This document shows positions 63,497-64,000 of a DNA stretch of 64,000 nt, in pieces (position 1 is the first letter of the stretch; each line of letters begins with the position of its first letter). Under the pieces are notes generated by a model. The model was not told the DNA's origin. It saw only the letters and a list, made by a program, of their open reading frames with translations, and searched no databases. Origin of the DNA: JBCBRD01 sp039819885 (GTDB taxonomy: Bacteria > Pseudomonadota > Alphaproteobacteria > Rhizobiales > Hyphomicrobiaceae). Made by a program: the position numbers and the translations under genes. The DNA lies in NCBI GenBank assembly GCA_039819885.1, contig JBCBRD010000002.1, positions 1-64,000 on the forward strand, written 5' to 3'.

Positions 63497-64000
63497 TAGC
63501 TCTTACCTCCAGACGCACCCATTGCCTCTGGCTCAACATATCGCGGAAAGACGCCACTCGGCGCGGGTAGAGCAAGACCAGGCCTCAGTCGGTGATCCGG
63601 TCCAAGTCCCTCAAAGCGGCGTGCGGCCGTATCACCCTCAGGCTGAGCCAACAGGTCGAGCAACCGGTGACACGATGTCGGCATGACAGGAAGTGCGAGA
63701 ATTGCGACCTGCCGCACAATCTCCGCAGTGACGTAGAGGATGGTGCCCATGCGTTCGGGATCAGTCTTCTTTTTCGCCCATGGCTCTTCACCCGCAAAAT
63801 AGCGATTGGTATCAGCCACAACCGCCCAAACAGCTTCCAAATACTTATGGATGGCCTGCTTCGACATAGCTTCCCGCGCGACAGGTAAGAGACCATCAAC
63901 CGCCGACAAAATCACCTGATCTTCCGCACTCAACGCGCCTGGCTTCGGCACGATCCCTTCACAGTTCTTGGCAATCATCGACAACGACCGTTGGGCTAGA
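63496..64000 (-). CDS. metG: Methionyl-tRNA synthetase, C-terminal part (cut by window edge)
   Basis: The frame stays open to the window end; the first ATG in frame is at 63984, but family sequence (LAQRSLSMIAKNCEG) continues before it, so the true start lies outside. The visible 167 residues are the helical anticodon-binding domain (ALSAEDQVILSAVD, KYLEAVWAVVADTNRYFAGEEPWAKKK, LYVTAEIVRQVAILALPVMPTS) of a class I MetG. tatD follows directly. Confidence 0.9.
   Translation of the reverse strand, partial: LAQRSLSMIAKNCEGIVPKPGALSAEDQVILSAVDGLLPVAREAMSKQAIHKYLEAVWAVVADTNRYFAGEEPWAKKKTDPERMGTILYVTAEIVRQVAILALPVMPTSCHRLLDLLAQPEGDTAARRFEGLGPDHRLRPGLALPAPSGVFPRYVEPEAMGASGGKS

Overview
The window reads as chromosomal core DNA of an alphaproteobacterium, most likely of the Hyphomicrobiales (Rhizobiales). 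The grounds are the paired porins with the rhizobial-type signal peptide and N-terminal helix, an IalB-family protein, a BTLCP transglutaminase-like protein, the DUF3126-cysE pair, the dnaB-alr-radA-cvpA-purF order, a KAP-rich histone-H1-like protein and orphan TAXI receptors. The genus cannot be fixed from sequence alone. No insertion sequence, prophage, CRISPR array or rRNA operon was seen. There is one tRNA gene, tRNA-Leu(GAG).

Layout. 1-8.3 kb: tail of a membrane methyltransferase gene, a DUF4287/DUF5655 protein, a secreted coiled-coil protein, mgtE, two tandem secreted polysaccharide deacetylases, tRNA-Leu and lipB. 8.3-10.9 kb: a small secreted protein, the histone-like protein divergent from a LysR regulator, and a DUF805 protein. 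10.9-17.5 kb: a propionyl-CoA carboxylase locus. pccA (minus) and pccB (plus) are separated by an orphan TAXI receptor with a membrane-anchored tail and a repeat-built protein of unknown role. 17.5-22.4 kb: an FKBP isomerase, two small secreted proteins and two tandem porins. 22.4-29.4 kb: a 620-bp gene-free stretch, a UbiH-type hydroxylase, an LpxL-type acyltransferase, a two-gene ABC exporter, a malyl-CoA-lyase-type enzyme and hspQ. 29.4-38.4 kb: ialB-like, a YejA-like binding protein, an acyl-CoA ligase, cspA, marC, a receiver-only protein, small membrane proteins, and a CrtA-like gene that looks frameshifted. 38.4-52.9 kb: thrS, a RluA-type synthase, small proteins, NifU-like/yidD, hisI, patatin, CBS, rhomboid, a PAS / PilZ-PilZ / BTLCP trio, gamma-carbonic anhydrase, DUF3126, cysE, and a gene for a 27-residue membrane peptide. 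53.1-64.0 kb: dnaB-alr-radA, cvpA, purF, a TAXI-like receptor overlapping an SDR gene, then metG (cut by the window edge)-tatD-MBL on the minus strand.

How the parts fit. PccA/PccB together with the malyl/beta-methylmalyl-CoA-lyase homologue point to propionyl-CoA and C4/C5 acyl-CoA assimilation. Deacetylases, porins, the acyltransferase, IalB-like and BTLCP proteins serve the envelope. The PAS-PilZ-BTLCP group may be a c-di-GMP-responsive surface system. dnaB-alr-radA and metG-tatD-MBL are translationally coupled housekeeping operons.

No large new system (defence island, biosynthetic cluster) was visible. The best leads are small: the 27-residue membrane peptide, a perfect inverted repeat touching the purF ribosome-binding region, twin palindromes between the histone-like gene and the LysR gene, a promoter/operator in front of the lyase gene, the repeat protein and TAXI-membrane protein inside the pcc locus, and the frameshift.
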